From: Desulfuromonadaceae bacterium
GTDB taxonomy: Bacteria; Desulfobacterota; Desulfuromonadia; Desulfuromonadales; Geopsychrobacteraceae
Assembly: GCA_013138655.1 (NCBI GenBank)
Contig: WTCI01000038.1
Span: 1-6,157 of the forward strand
Direction of reading: 5' to 3'
DNA length: 6,157 bases
Shown piece after piece: positions 1 to 5,966 of this stretch (positions are counted from its first letter, which is position 1; every line of letters begins with the position of its first letter). Position numbers and translations under genes: made by a program. A model generated the notes under the pieces. It was not told the DNA's origin. It did no database searches and was given only the letters and a program-made list of their open reading frames with translations.

Positions 1-709
1 CGAATGCTTCGGGGCTGACTGCCGAGTACTGGGTGGCGAAGACCGTTCCGGCCAACCCGGCAATTCCGGCGCTCAGGGCGAAAGCGAAGATCTTGTAGAT
101 GCGAGTGTTGATGCCGATACTCTCCGCAGCCAGCTGATCTTCGCGCAGGTAATGCAGGGCACGCCCTGCCTTGCTTTTCTCCAGGTTATGCATGATCCAG
201 AGAGTCAGCAGCAGCACGGCGAAAGCGAAATAGTAAACGGACACCTGGCTGATCAGGTCAGCGCCGAAAAAACTCATCGAATCGAGGCCGAAGATGCCGT
301 TCGGCCCGCCGGTGATACCGCCGAGATTGTTCTGCAGCACCTGGACGAAGACGATGTTGAAACCGATGGTCACCACCAGCAGGTAATCGCCGCGCAGGTG
401 CACGATGGGACCGGCAAGGAGCACACCGAAGATGGCCGGAATCAGGATCGCCAGCGGGATGGTCGCCAGCAGCGGCCAACCATACTGGGAATTGAGGATC
501 GCCGTGGTGTAGGCGCCCATGCCGAAGAAGATCGCCTGTCCCATGTTGAACATGCCGCTCTTGCCGAGGACGATGTCTAATGACACGGCGACCACCGAGA
601 AAATCAGGAAGGTGATCGCCACCGCCTGCCAGCGCGGATCGAGCAGATGCGGCAACATCGCCATCACGGCGAAGAAGATCGGGTAACCGAAACGTCGTAG
701 TTCTTTCAT
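1..709 (-). CDS. livM: LivM-type branched-chain amino acid ABC transporter permease (C-terminus beyond left edge)
   Basis: Inner-membrane permease subunit of a Liv/HAAT ABC importer, expected to pair with LivH and with the LivG/LivF ATPases. I translated 236 uninterrupted residues from the ATG at 709 to base 2; family members are usually about 300-420 residues, so the C-terminus is missing because the window ends. Visible marks are successive hydrophobic segments, the LivM-typical GGPNGIFGLD around residues 134-143, and the cytoplasmic coupling loop GRALHYLREDQLAAESIGIN at about 182-201, which contacts the ATPase in this family. The start is fixed by a one-base overlap with the livH stop (TGATG) and by GGAG eight bases upstream, implying translational coupling. 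It does not appear as a long ORF only because it is open at the edge. Identity as a LivM permease is secure; the transported amino acid is not. Confidence 0.95.
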   Translation of the reverse strand, partial: MKELRRFGYPIFFAVMAMLPHLLDPRWQAVAITFLIFSVVAVSLDIVLGKSGMFNMGQAIFFGMGAYTTAILNSQYGWPLLATIPLAILIPAIFGVLLAGPIVHLRGDYLLVVTIGFNIVFVQVLQNNLGGITGGPNGIFGLDSMSFFGADLISQVSVYYFAFAVLLLTLWIMHNLEKSKAGRALHYLREDQLAAESIGINTRIYKIFAFALSAGIAGLAGTVFATQYSAVSPEAF

Positions 710-1605
710 CAGACTTTCTCCGCAACCCGCTCACCGAGAATGCCGGTGGGACGGACAATCAGGATCACGATCAGCAGGATAAAGGTGAAGGCGTCGGCCC
801 AGGTGCTGGAGACGTAGCCGGCGATAAAGGCGTTGAACAGACCGAGCAGCATGCCGCCGAGCATTGCCCCGGGGATGTTGCCGATCCCCCCGATGATGGC
901 CGCGATGAAGGCGTACAGGCCGTACTGCCAGCCCATATTGAAGGTGATGCCGCGATAGTAGAGGCCGATGAACAGGCCGCCGACCGCCCCCAAAGAAGAG
1001 CCGATAATAAAGATCAGGGCGATGACGCTGTTGACGTTGATTCCCATCAGCCGCGCTGCATCCTGGTCGATGGAGCTGGCGCGGATCGCCGCGCCCATGC
1101 GGGTCTTCTCGACGAACAGGTAGAGGGCGATCATCAGGACCAGCGACAGTGCCAGGATGATCACCTGGATCAGGCTGATCACCACGCCGCCGAGATCCCA
1201 GTAGACCTGCGGCACCAGCTCGGGGAAGATGCGCATCTGCGGGCCCCAGATCAGCATGATACCGTTCTGGATCACCAGCGAAGCACCGAGTGCCGAGACC
1301 ACTGCCGACAGGCGTGGTGCTTCACGCAGGGGACGGTAGGCGACCCGCTCGAGGATCACGCCGACCACTGCCATCGAAACCGCGGCGAGCAGGAAGATGG
1401 CGATTACCGCGATCAGGGAGGTGGCCTGTCCCATCACCTGGGTGTAGATGGTCAGACCGACGAAGGCCGATGCCGCGACCATATCACCGTGGGCGAAGTT
1501 GATCAGGCGCATGACGCCGTAGACCATGGTGTAGCCGAGGGCGACCAGGGCGAACATACTGCCGATGGTCAGGCCGTTGACCAGCTGTTGCAGAAAGATA
1601 TCCAT
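709..1605 (-). CDS. livH: LivH-type branched-chain amino acid ABC transporter permease
   Basis: Inner-membrane permease partner of LivM. The 298-residue length is normal for LivH. Signatures are GYTMVYGVMRLINFAHGD at residues 24-41, the ATPase-coupling loop GAAIRASSIDQDAARLMGIN at 171-190, the glycine-rich AAIIGGIGNIPGAMLGG at 235-251 and the terminal RPTGILGE at 285-292. The rest is hydrophobic helices. The ATG at 1605 is preceded by AGGAG with a nine-base gap. The stop overlaps the livM start by one base, so the two permeases are probably made in equal amounts. A 178-nt gap containing a stable hairpin separates it from the binding-protein gene upstream, consistent with lower expression of the permeases. 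No intact promoter of its own was recognised in that gap. Confidence 0.97.
   Translation of the reverse strand: MDIFLQQLVNGLTIGSMFALVALGYTMVYGVMRLINFAHGDMVAASAFVGLTIYTQVMGQATSLIAVIAIFLLAAVSMAVVGVILERVAYRPLREAPRLSAVVSALGASLVIQNGIMLIWGPQMRIFPELVPQVYWDLGGVVISLIQVIILALSLVLMIALYLFVEKTRMGAAIRASSIDQDAARLMGINVNSVIALIFIIGSSLGAVGGLFIGLYYRGITFNMGWQYGLYAFIAAIIGGIGNIPGAMLGGMLLGLFNAFIAGYVSSTWADAFTFILLIVILIVRPTGILGERVAEKV
711..721 (-). promoter_or_regulatory. livM ribosome binding site inside the end of livH
   Basis: GGAGAAAGTCT on the minus strand places GGAG (721-718) eight bases before the livM ATG. It lies within the last codons of livH, so terminating ribosomes can reinitiate. The same 11 bases occur before livH at 1618-1608. 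Confidence 0.75.
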
Positions 1606-1607
1606 AA

Positions 1608-1618
1608 AGACTTTCTCC
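1608..1618 (-). promoter_or_regulatory. livH ribosome binding site
   Basis: Minus-strand GGAGAAAGTCT gives GGAG at 1618-1615, nine bases before the ATG at 1605. It supports this start over internal methionines and is an exact copy of the 11 bases before livM. Confidence 0.75.
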
Positions 1619-1725
1619 TGCCGCCCAGAAGGGTTGGACGGGTTGTTTATCTGCCATTCAAAAGCCAGAGGAGGACTTTTGTTGTCCTGCCCTCGCGCCT
1701 GAAGGGTAGAAGTTTCGGGGAAACG

Positions 1726-1762
1726 AAGGGGGCGGGAGTTATAGAAACCTCCCCGCCCCCTT
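1726..1762 (-). terminator. GC-rich hairpin between binding-protein gene and livH: attenuator or partial terminator
   Basis: In the minus-strand RNA the arm at 1762-1749 pairs with 1738-1726: AA, five G, C, three G with one bulged G, then A and G, against the complementary arm. This gives 13 pairs around a 10-base loop. It begins 21 nt after the stop codon of the binding-protein gene. It is followed by TTCGTTT, a weak U tract, so complete termination is doubtful. The position, between an abundant periplasmic binding protein and its membrane permease, is where partial termination or 3'-end protection is commonly used to set unequal expression. The structure is seen; the function is inferred. 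Confidence 0.55.
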
Positions 1763-1783
1763 TGATGTTACGGATTCGGCAAT

Positions 1784-2908
1784 TTACTGCTTGTGGACAA
1801 CCTTGTAGCTGCCGTCAGCCTGAATTTCAAAGGTCATGTAGCTGCTGCCGATACGGTTGCCGTCTTTGGCGAACTGCAGCGGGCCGGTGATGCCGGGCAG
1901 CGGTTCCTTCATGTTCATCAGGTAGTCAGCGACCTTCCTGGTGTCGAAGCTCTTGGTCTGCTCCATGGCGTGGATGATCACGCGCATGCCGTCGGCGTTC
2001 ATGATGGTCCAGATCGATGGCGGCAGGGCACCGAACTTGGCTTTGTAGTCAGCCAGGAAGGTTTTGGCCACGTCGTAGGGGAGCATTTCCGGGGTCGGTA
2101 CGTTGATAATGAATGCACCTTTGGCAGCAGAACCGGCCAGCTTTGCGAAGTCAGGGTTGTCGTTGGCGTCACCGCCGATGAAGTCAGCCTTGATGGCGAG
2201 TGCCACCTGCTGGGCGCGCAGCTGACCGCCGTCGGTGTAGTAGCCGGCGAAGAAGATCGCATCCGGTTTCTTCGACTTGATGTTGGTCAGGATCGGGGTG
2301 AAGTTCTGCGAGTCGGCCTTGATCTTGTCGCGCGAGACGACATTGCCGCCAAGCTTCTTGACGGCAGCTTCGACCGCGTTGCCGAGGCCGTCAGCGTAGC
2401 TGGAGAAGTCGGAGATGACGACAATCCGCTGGTATTTCTTGACGTTGACCATGTAGTCGGCGGCGAAGTCAGCTTCGGCGCTGTTGGGGAAAGAGTTGCG
2501 GAAGAAGGTCCAGTAGCCGTGCTCGGTCAGGTCGTCGGCGGTACCGTCAGAGGTCTGCAGCACGCCGGCCTTGAAGTAGGTCTTCTGGGCGGCTTGGGCG
2601 CAGGTCGAGGTGTAGGAGCCGATGACCATCGAAACACCCTTGTTGACCAGGTTCTTGGCACAGATGGCAGCGGCCATCGCGGTGCCCTGATCGTCACAGG
2701 TGATCACTTCGATCTGCTTACCCATCACGCCGCCTTTGGCGTTGATTTGCTCGGCCAACAGAAGGACCGAGTTTTCGATCCCCTGACCTTCGTTGGCGTA
2801 GCTGCCGGTAATCGGCGCCTGAACACCAACTTTCAGAGTGTCAGCGATAGCCGGAACGGCCAGCAGCGAGATGGCCACCAGGGCCGACAGCATTTTTCCC
2901 ATCTTCAT
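1784..2908 (-). CDS. Periplasmic Leu/Ile/Val-family amino acid-binding protein (LivK-like)
   Basis: Substrate-capturing component of the ABC importer, acting in the periplasm. The 374-residue protein starts with a clear Sec signal peptide: KMGK, a hydrophobic core, and AIA before D23 (probable cleavage after residue 22). The mature part opens with the family-typical LKVGVQAPITGSYA (residues 25-38), followed by INAKGGVMGKQIEVI (55-69) and a ligand-pocket stretch VIGSYTSTCAQAA (95-107), which match type I periplasmic binding proteins of the Liv group. Mature cysteines are C71, C83 and C103. I chose the ATG at 2908, not the in-frame ATG at 2959: GGAGG lies seven bases before 2908, and the signal peptide is properly N-terminal only from there. 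It sits between proline dehydrogenase and livH/livM. The ligand may be a branched-chain amino acid, proline or another; sequence alone does not decide. Confidence 0.95.
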   Translation of the reverse strand: MKMGKMLSALVAISLLAVPAIADTLKVGVQAPITGSYANEGQGIENSVLLLAEQINAKGGVMGKQIEVITCDDQGTAMAAAICAKNLVNKGVSMVIGSYTSTCAQAAQKTYFKAGVLQTSDGTADDLTEHGYWTFFRNSFPNSAEADFAADYMVNVKKYQRIVVISDFSSYADGLGNAVEAAVKKLGGNVVSRDKIKADSQNFTPILTNIKSKKPDAIFFAGYYTDGGQLRAQQVALAIKADFIGGDANDNPDFAKLAGSAAKGAFIINVPTPEMLPYDVAKTFLADYKAKFGALPPSIWTIMNADGMRVIIHAMEQTKSFDTRKVADYLMNMKEPLPGITGPLQFAKDGNRIGSSYMTFEIQADGSYKVVHKQ

Positions 2909-2915
2909 TGTGTTT

Positions 2916-2920
2916 CCTCC
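2916..2920 (-). promoter_or_regulatory. Ribosome binding site fixing the binding-protein start
   Basis: Minus-strand GGAGG followed by seven bases (AAACACA) and the ATG at 2908. This decides the start 17 codons downstream of the longest possible ORF. Confidence 0.85.
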
Positions 2921-3020
2921 ATCGATAAAAGGGGGTGGACCGGTCGTACTGAAAAGCACGATGACAATAACTTCACTTCAGCAAGCGGTTGCATAAGTGG
3001 AAGCAAGGGATAATCTCATT

Positions 3021-3058
3021 GTATGCAAACCAAATATCGGTTTAGCGATATTACATAC
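3021..3058 (-). promoter_or_regulatory. Nested AT-rich dyad upstream of the binding-protein gene
   Basis: Inner arms AATATCG (3033-3039) and CGATATT (3046-3052) are perfectly complementary across six bases. An outer pair GTATG (3021-3025) and CATAC (3054-3058) adds less symmetric flanks. It lies 33 nt past the proline dehydrogenase stop and about 115 nt before the binding-protein start. It may be an operator, or a weak terminator for the upstream gene; the stem is AT-rich and followed by TGGTTTGC, so a strong terminator is unlikely. A TACAAT (3023-3018) resembling a -10 box overlaps it, but no credible -35 box is present. Confidence 0.35.
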
Positions 3059-3090
3059 GTTGTCTACCTCTGGCCGGCCCCAATGCGGAC

Positions 3091-3996
3091 TCAGCCGGTG
3101 CCGCGCAGCATCTGCAGCAGGGCATGCCGGGCAATGCTGGGGTTTTCCTTCAAGCGCCGCCGTGAGTAGGGCATCCAGGACTCGCCGTAGGGGAGATAGA
3201 CGCGCAGGCGGTGTCCCTGGTCGAGCAGAATCTGACGCAGCTCCGGGTCGACGCCGAGGAGCATCTGAAATTCGTACTGGTCTCGTTTGAGGCCGTACTT
3301 GTCGATCAATCGCAGCGCTTCAAAAACCAGTTTTTCATCGTGAGTGGCAATACCTACATAAGCGCCATGCTTGAACATTCGATCAAGGCATTCGACAAAA
3401 CTCTGGTTGATGGTCTCCATATTTTTCCAGGCCGCGGTGCGCGGTTCGTTGTAAATCCCCTTGCAGAGCCGGTAGTGCATCGGCTTATCGCTGAGATCCT
3501 CGATGTCCTGCGGGGTGCGGCGCAGGTAGGATTGAACCACCACGCCGACGTTTTTCGGAAATTCCTCGCGCAGCCGCCGATAGAACTCCAGCGTCTTGTC
3601 GGTGCACTCGATATCTTCCATGTCGATGCGCACGAAGTTATCCAGTTCGGCCGCCTTGGCGACGATCTCGTGGATGTTGTCAAAGGCGAACTGCTCGTCG
3701 AGTAACAGCCCCATCTGGGTCGGCTTGAGGGACAGGTTGCCGTCCAGTTTTTCGCGGTGGATGGTTTCGAGGATCTCCAGACACTGTCCTTTGAAAAACT
3801 CCGCTTCCGCATTGGTTTTGATGAACTCGCCGAGGATGTCGATGGTCAGCATCATCCCCTGCTCATTCAGTTTACGACCGACCAGCACTGCATCGCTGAG
3901 CTGTTCGCCGGCGATATAACCTTTGGCGAAGTAGCTGACCAGCGGTCCCGGAATATGCATGATGGTCTTGGAGACCAGGTAGTTGAAAATGGACAT
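3091..3996 (-). CDS. Monofunctional proline dehydrogenase (PRODH)
   Basis: FAD enzyme that oxidises L-proline to delta-1-pyrroline-5-carboxylate, usually at the inner face of the membrane with quinone as electron acceptor. The 301 residues match stand-alone bacterial PRODH (about 300) and not fused PutA (over 1,000). Barrel-strand motifs appear in order: SLKPTQMGL (89-97, conserved lysine K91), RIDMED (123-128), VVVQSYLRRT (152-161), RLCKGIYNEP (176-185), ATHD (217-220), EFQMLLGV (242-249), and YLPYG (267-271) followed by YSRRRLKEN (277-285). R280 and R281 in the last motif correspond to the arginine pair that binds the proline carboxylate in PutA. The ATG at 3996 has GGAG five bases upstream. 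It follows the P5C dehydrogenase gene after 83 nt and is probably co-transcribed with it. No truncation or missing key residue was noticed. Confidence 0.96.
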   Translation of the reverse strand: MSIFNYLVSKTIMHIPGPLVSYFAKGYIAGEQLSDAVLVGRKLNEQGMMLTIDILGEFIKTNAEAEFFKGQCLEILETIHREKLDGNLSLKPTQMGLLLDEQFAFDNIHEIVAKAAELDNFVRIDMEDIECTDKTLEFYRRLREEFPKNVGVVVQSYLRRTPQDIEDLSDKPMHYRLCKGIYNEPRTAAWKNMETINQSFVECLDRMFKHGAYVGIATHDEKLVFEALRLIDKYGLKRDQYEFQMLLGVDPELRQILLDQGHRLRVYLPYGESWMPYSRRRLKENPSIARHALLQMLRGTG

Positions 3997-4025
3997 TTTT
4001 ACTCCGTATCAGGTGTCAGGAATCG

Positions 4026-4061
4026 GGCAACAGAGCACAGAGACCTTCTGTGCCTGTTGCC
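4026..4061 (-). other. 15-bp hairpin between P5C dehydrogenase and proline dehydrogenase genes
   Basis: Arms are GG-CAACAG (4026-4033) plus GCACAGA (4035-4041), and TCTGTGC (4047-4053) plus CTGTTG-CC (4054-4061). They give 15 perfect pairs with a single bulged base at 4034 and a five-base loop. No U tract follows on the minus strand, so it is not a classical terminator. It may slow 3' decay, be an RNase III-type processing site, or set the ratio of the two enzymes. It starts 18 nt after the upstream stop and ends 20 nt before the GGAG of the downstream gene. The structure is seen; the role is inferred. Confidence 0.6.
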
Positions 4062-4079
4062 TGTCGATTCGGTTGACGG

Positions 4080-5723
4080 TTATTCCTCATCCATAAACGG
4101 GTATTCGAAACTCTCCGGGGCGTCGTAGGTCTCTTTGATGGTGCGTGATGAGACCCAGCGCAGCAGGTTCAGGTAAGAACCGGCCTTGTCGTTGGTCCCC
4201 GAAGCGCGGGCGCCACCGAAGGGTTGCTGGCCGACTACGGCACCGGTCGGCTTGTCGTTGATGTAGAAGTTGCCGGCGGCATTTTCCAGTTTGCTCAGCG
4301 CCAGGCTGACGGCGCGCCGATCATTGGCGAAGATGGCGCCGGTCAGGGCGTACGGTGAGGTCTGGTCGCAGCGTTCGAGGGTTTCTTCGAACTGGGCGTC
4401 CGGGTAGACGTAGAGGGTCATGACCGGGCCGAAAATTTCCTCTTCCATGGTGCGGAAGTTGGGATTGCCGGTCAGGATCACGGTCGGCTCGATAAAGTAG
4501 CCGACGCTGTCATCGTAGTTGCCGCCGATAATAATCTCGGCGTCCTTTGATTCTTTGGCGTAGGCGATGAATTCGGTGATGCTGGCAAAAGCGGCCTTGT
4601 CGATCACGGCATTGAAGAAGTTGCCGAAGTCATCGGTCGGGCCGGGCTTGATTCTGGCGATATCCTGTTCCAGCTCTTTGCGCAGGGCGTCCCACATGGA
4701 AGCCGGGATATAGGCACGCGAGGCAGCCGAGCATTTCTGTCCCTGGTATTCGAAGGCGCCGCGGATGATGGCGGTGGTCAGCTTGCGCAGGTCGGCACTT
4801 TTATGGGCGACGATGAAGTTCTTACCGCCGGTTTCCCCGACGATCCGGGGGTAAGATTTGTAGTTGGCAATGTTTTCGCCGATGGTCTGCCACATGTTCT
4901 GGAAGACACCGGTCGAACCGGTGAAGTGCACGCCGCCGAGGTCCTTGTGCGGCAGGCAGATCTTGCCGATCTGGGCACCGGAACCGGGGATGAAGTTGAT
5001 GACGCCGTCCGGCATCCCGGCTTCCTTGAGGATCTGCATCAGCAGGTAGGGGGTGTAGACGCAGCTTGATGCCGGTTTCAGCAGGACGGTGTTGCCCATG
5101 ATCGCCGGAGCGGTCGGCAGGTTGCCGGCGATGGCGGTAAAGTTAAAGGGAGCAACCGCCAGCACAAAGCCTTCCAGCGGACGCTGCTGGACATAGTTCC
5201 AGAGGCCGGTCGGGGAGATCGGCGGCTGGTCGCTGTAGATCTGCTGGGCGGAGTAGACGTTGAAGCGCAAAAAGTCGATCAGTTCGCAGGCGGCATCGAT
5301 CTCGGCCTGGAAGGCGTTTTTGCTGGTGGTCAGCATGCTCGCCGCGTTCATTTGATAGCGGTATTTTCCGGCCAGCAGTTCGGCTGCTTTGAGGAAAATC
5401 GCCGCCCGTTCTTCCCAACGCAGCGCTTCCCATTCCTTTTTGGCATCCATGGCTGCCTTGACCGCCATTTCGATTTCGGCCTCGCCCGCCATATGGTATT
5501 CCGCCAGAACATGCTGATGATTGTGCGGCATCACCACCTGGCCGATCTTGCCGGTGCGGACTTCCTTGCCGCCGATGATCAGGGGGATTTCGATCTTTTT
5601 CGCCGCCAGCTCCGTCAGCGCGGCTTTCAGTTTGGCGCGCTCGGGAGTGCCTGGAGCATAGGAGTAAACCGGTTCATTGGCCGGGACGGGAACTTTAATG
5701 ACAGCGTTGTTCAGAAGGTTCAT
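4080..5723 (-). CDS. pruA: L-glutamate gamma-semialdehyde (1-pyrroline-5-carboxylate) dehydrogenase, ALDH4A1 type
   Basis: Cytoplasmic aldehyde dehydrogenase that converts glutamate semialdehyde (hydrolysed P5C) to glutamate with NAD+, the second step of proline catabolism. Its 547 residues fit the ALDH4A1-like subfamily (TIGR01236). Catalytic parts in order: PFNF with oxyanion asparagine N194, LLKPAS with cofactor lysine K216, FTGSTG (267-272), VGETGGKN with general-base E297, GQKCSA with nucleophile C331, EEEIFGP with E429, and the substrate-end GQQPFGGARASGTND (498-512). SYPRIVGETGGKNF and GQQPFGGARASGTND closely resemble my recollection of the vertebrate mitochondrial enzyme. The ATG at 5723 has GAGGAG ending four bases before it. 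It is the first gene after the sigma-54 promoter at 5798-5813 and is followed by PRODH. All key residues are intact. Confidence 0.97.
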   Translation of the reverse strand: MNLLNNAVIKVPVPANEPVYSYAPGTPERAKLKAALTELAAKKIEIPLIIGGKEVRTGKIGQVVMPHNHQHVLAEYHMAGEAEIEMAVKAAMDAKKEWEALRWEERAAIFLKAAELLAGKYRYQMNAASMLTTSKNAFQAEIDAACELIDFLRFNVYSAQQIYSDQPPISPTGLWNYVQQRPLEGFVLAVAPFNFTAIAGNLPTAPAIMGNTVLLKPASSCVYTPYLLMQILKEAGMPDGVINFIPGSGAQIGKICLPHKDLGGVHFTGSTGVFQNMWQTIGENIANYKSYPRIVGETGGKNFIVAHKSADLRKLTTAIIRGAFEYQGQKCSAASRAYIPASMWDALRKELEQDIARIKPGPTDDFGNFFNAVIDKAAFASITEFIAYAKESKDAEIIIGGNYDDSVGYFIEPTVILTGNPNFRTMEEEIFGPVMTLYVYPDAQFEETLERCDQTSPYALTGAIFANDRRAVSLALSKLENAAGNFYINDKPTGAVVGQQPFGGARASGTNDKAGSYLNLLRWVSSRTIKETYDAPESFEYPFMDEE

Positions 5724-5746
5724 GGTTCTCCTCTTTCATTGGTTTG

Positions 5747-5778
5747 TCCCGGCATTTATTCATCAGCGCATGTCGGGA
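5747..5778 (-). other. Small hairpin in the predicted 5' leader of the P5C dehydrogenase mRNA
   Basis: Arms TCCCG (5747-5751) and CGGGA (5774-5778) pair, and CAT (5753-5755) with ATG (5770-5772) extends them past one mismatch. It lies within the roughly 64-nt leader predicted from the sigma-54 promoter, ending 13 nt before the GAGGAG site. It is modest in stability, and no role can be assigned. Confidence 0.3.
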
Positions 5779-5797
5779 ACGATTGAATACAGCTATC

Positions 5798-5813
5798 AGC
5801 AAGGAGGGTGCCA
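5798..5813 (-). promoter_or_regulatory. Sigma-54 (RpoN) -24/-12 promoter for the proline catabolism genes
   Basis: The minus strand reads TGGCAC-CCTCC-TTGCT. This matches the sigma-54 consensus TGGCAC-N5-TTGC(A/T) at every defined base, with the required ten bases between the GG and GC doublets. The -12 C at 5799 predicts a transcript start near 5787 and a leader of about 64 nt before the ATG at 5723. It is correctly oriented towards the P5C dehydrogenase gene and no other gene intervenes. Sigma-54 holoenzyme needs an ATP-dependent activator bound upstream; candidate sites are the dyads further right. No start has been mapped here; this rests on sequence match and position. Confidence 0.85.
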
Positions 5814-5823
5814 AACTCTGTTT

Positions 5824-5837
5824 TGTTCTGCAGAACA
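5824..5837. promoter_or_regulatory. 14-bp perfect palindrome just upstream of the -24 element
   Basis: TGTTCTGCAGAACA equals its own reverse complement with no spacer. It ends ten bases upstream of the -24 box. A protein bound here would sit next to sigma-54 polymerase, so it could be a repressor or integration-factor site more readily than a distant enhancer. Confidence 0.45.
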
Positions 5838-5866
5838 GGTCTGGTTGGAGCCGCTGTCTAGGGATT

Positions 5867-5877
5867 ATAGCAGCTAT
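5867..5877. repeat. Short ATAGC/GCTAT dyad
   Basis: ATAGC-A-GCTAT is a perfect 5-bp dyad with a one-base spacer. The same half-sites recur with a three-base spacer at 6106-6120. It is short enough to be chance; noted because of the recurrence. Confidence 0.25.
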
Positions 5878-5940
5878 TTCACGCATTTCTTTGAAAGGTG
5901 AAAAGAGTTTTTCTGTTTCCCGGAAGAGGGTATGGGAAGC

Positions 5941-5953
5941 TTTGCCGGGCAAA
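5941..5953. promoter_or_regulatory. TTTGCC-G-GGCAAA dyad, possible activator site
   Basis: Perfect 6-bp arms around one base. It lies about 130 bp upstream of the -24 element and about 28 bp (centre to centre) from the stronger dyad at 5967-5984, a range usual for enhancer-binding protein sites. Confidence 0.4.
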
Positions 5954-5966
5954 TCGAGCGAGTGTT

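Noticed and set aside
258..758. 166-codon minus-strand frame overlapping livM and the end of livH
   Set aside because: Its Arg/His/Pro-rich translation is out of frame with a continuous, family-typical LivM translation from 709.
2909..2959. Longer start for the binding protein at 2959
   Set aside because: It would place 17 unrelated residues before the signal peptide and ignore the GGAGG seven bases before 2908.
2989..2996. TGCATAA half-site upstream of the binding-protein gene, shared with the 5967-5984 palindrome
   Set aside because: A seven-base match is expected about once by chance in a window this size, and the other half-site is missing.
1793..3013. 406-codon plus-strand reading frame opposite the binding-protein gene
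   Set aside because: It is the mirror of a well-identified gene with signal peptide and ribosome site. Its translation is Val/Gly/Asp-rich with no family motif, as expected of an antisense shadow in GC-rich coding DNA.
3018..3046. Sigma-70 promoter for the binding-protein gene based on TACAAT at 3023-3018
   Set aside because: No -35 box better than two of six matches occurs at 16-18 bp spacing, and there is no extended -10.
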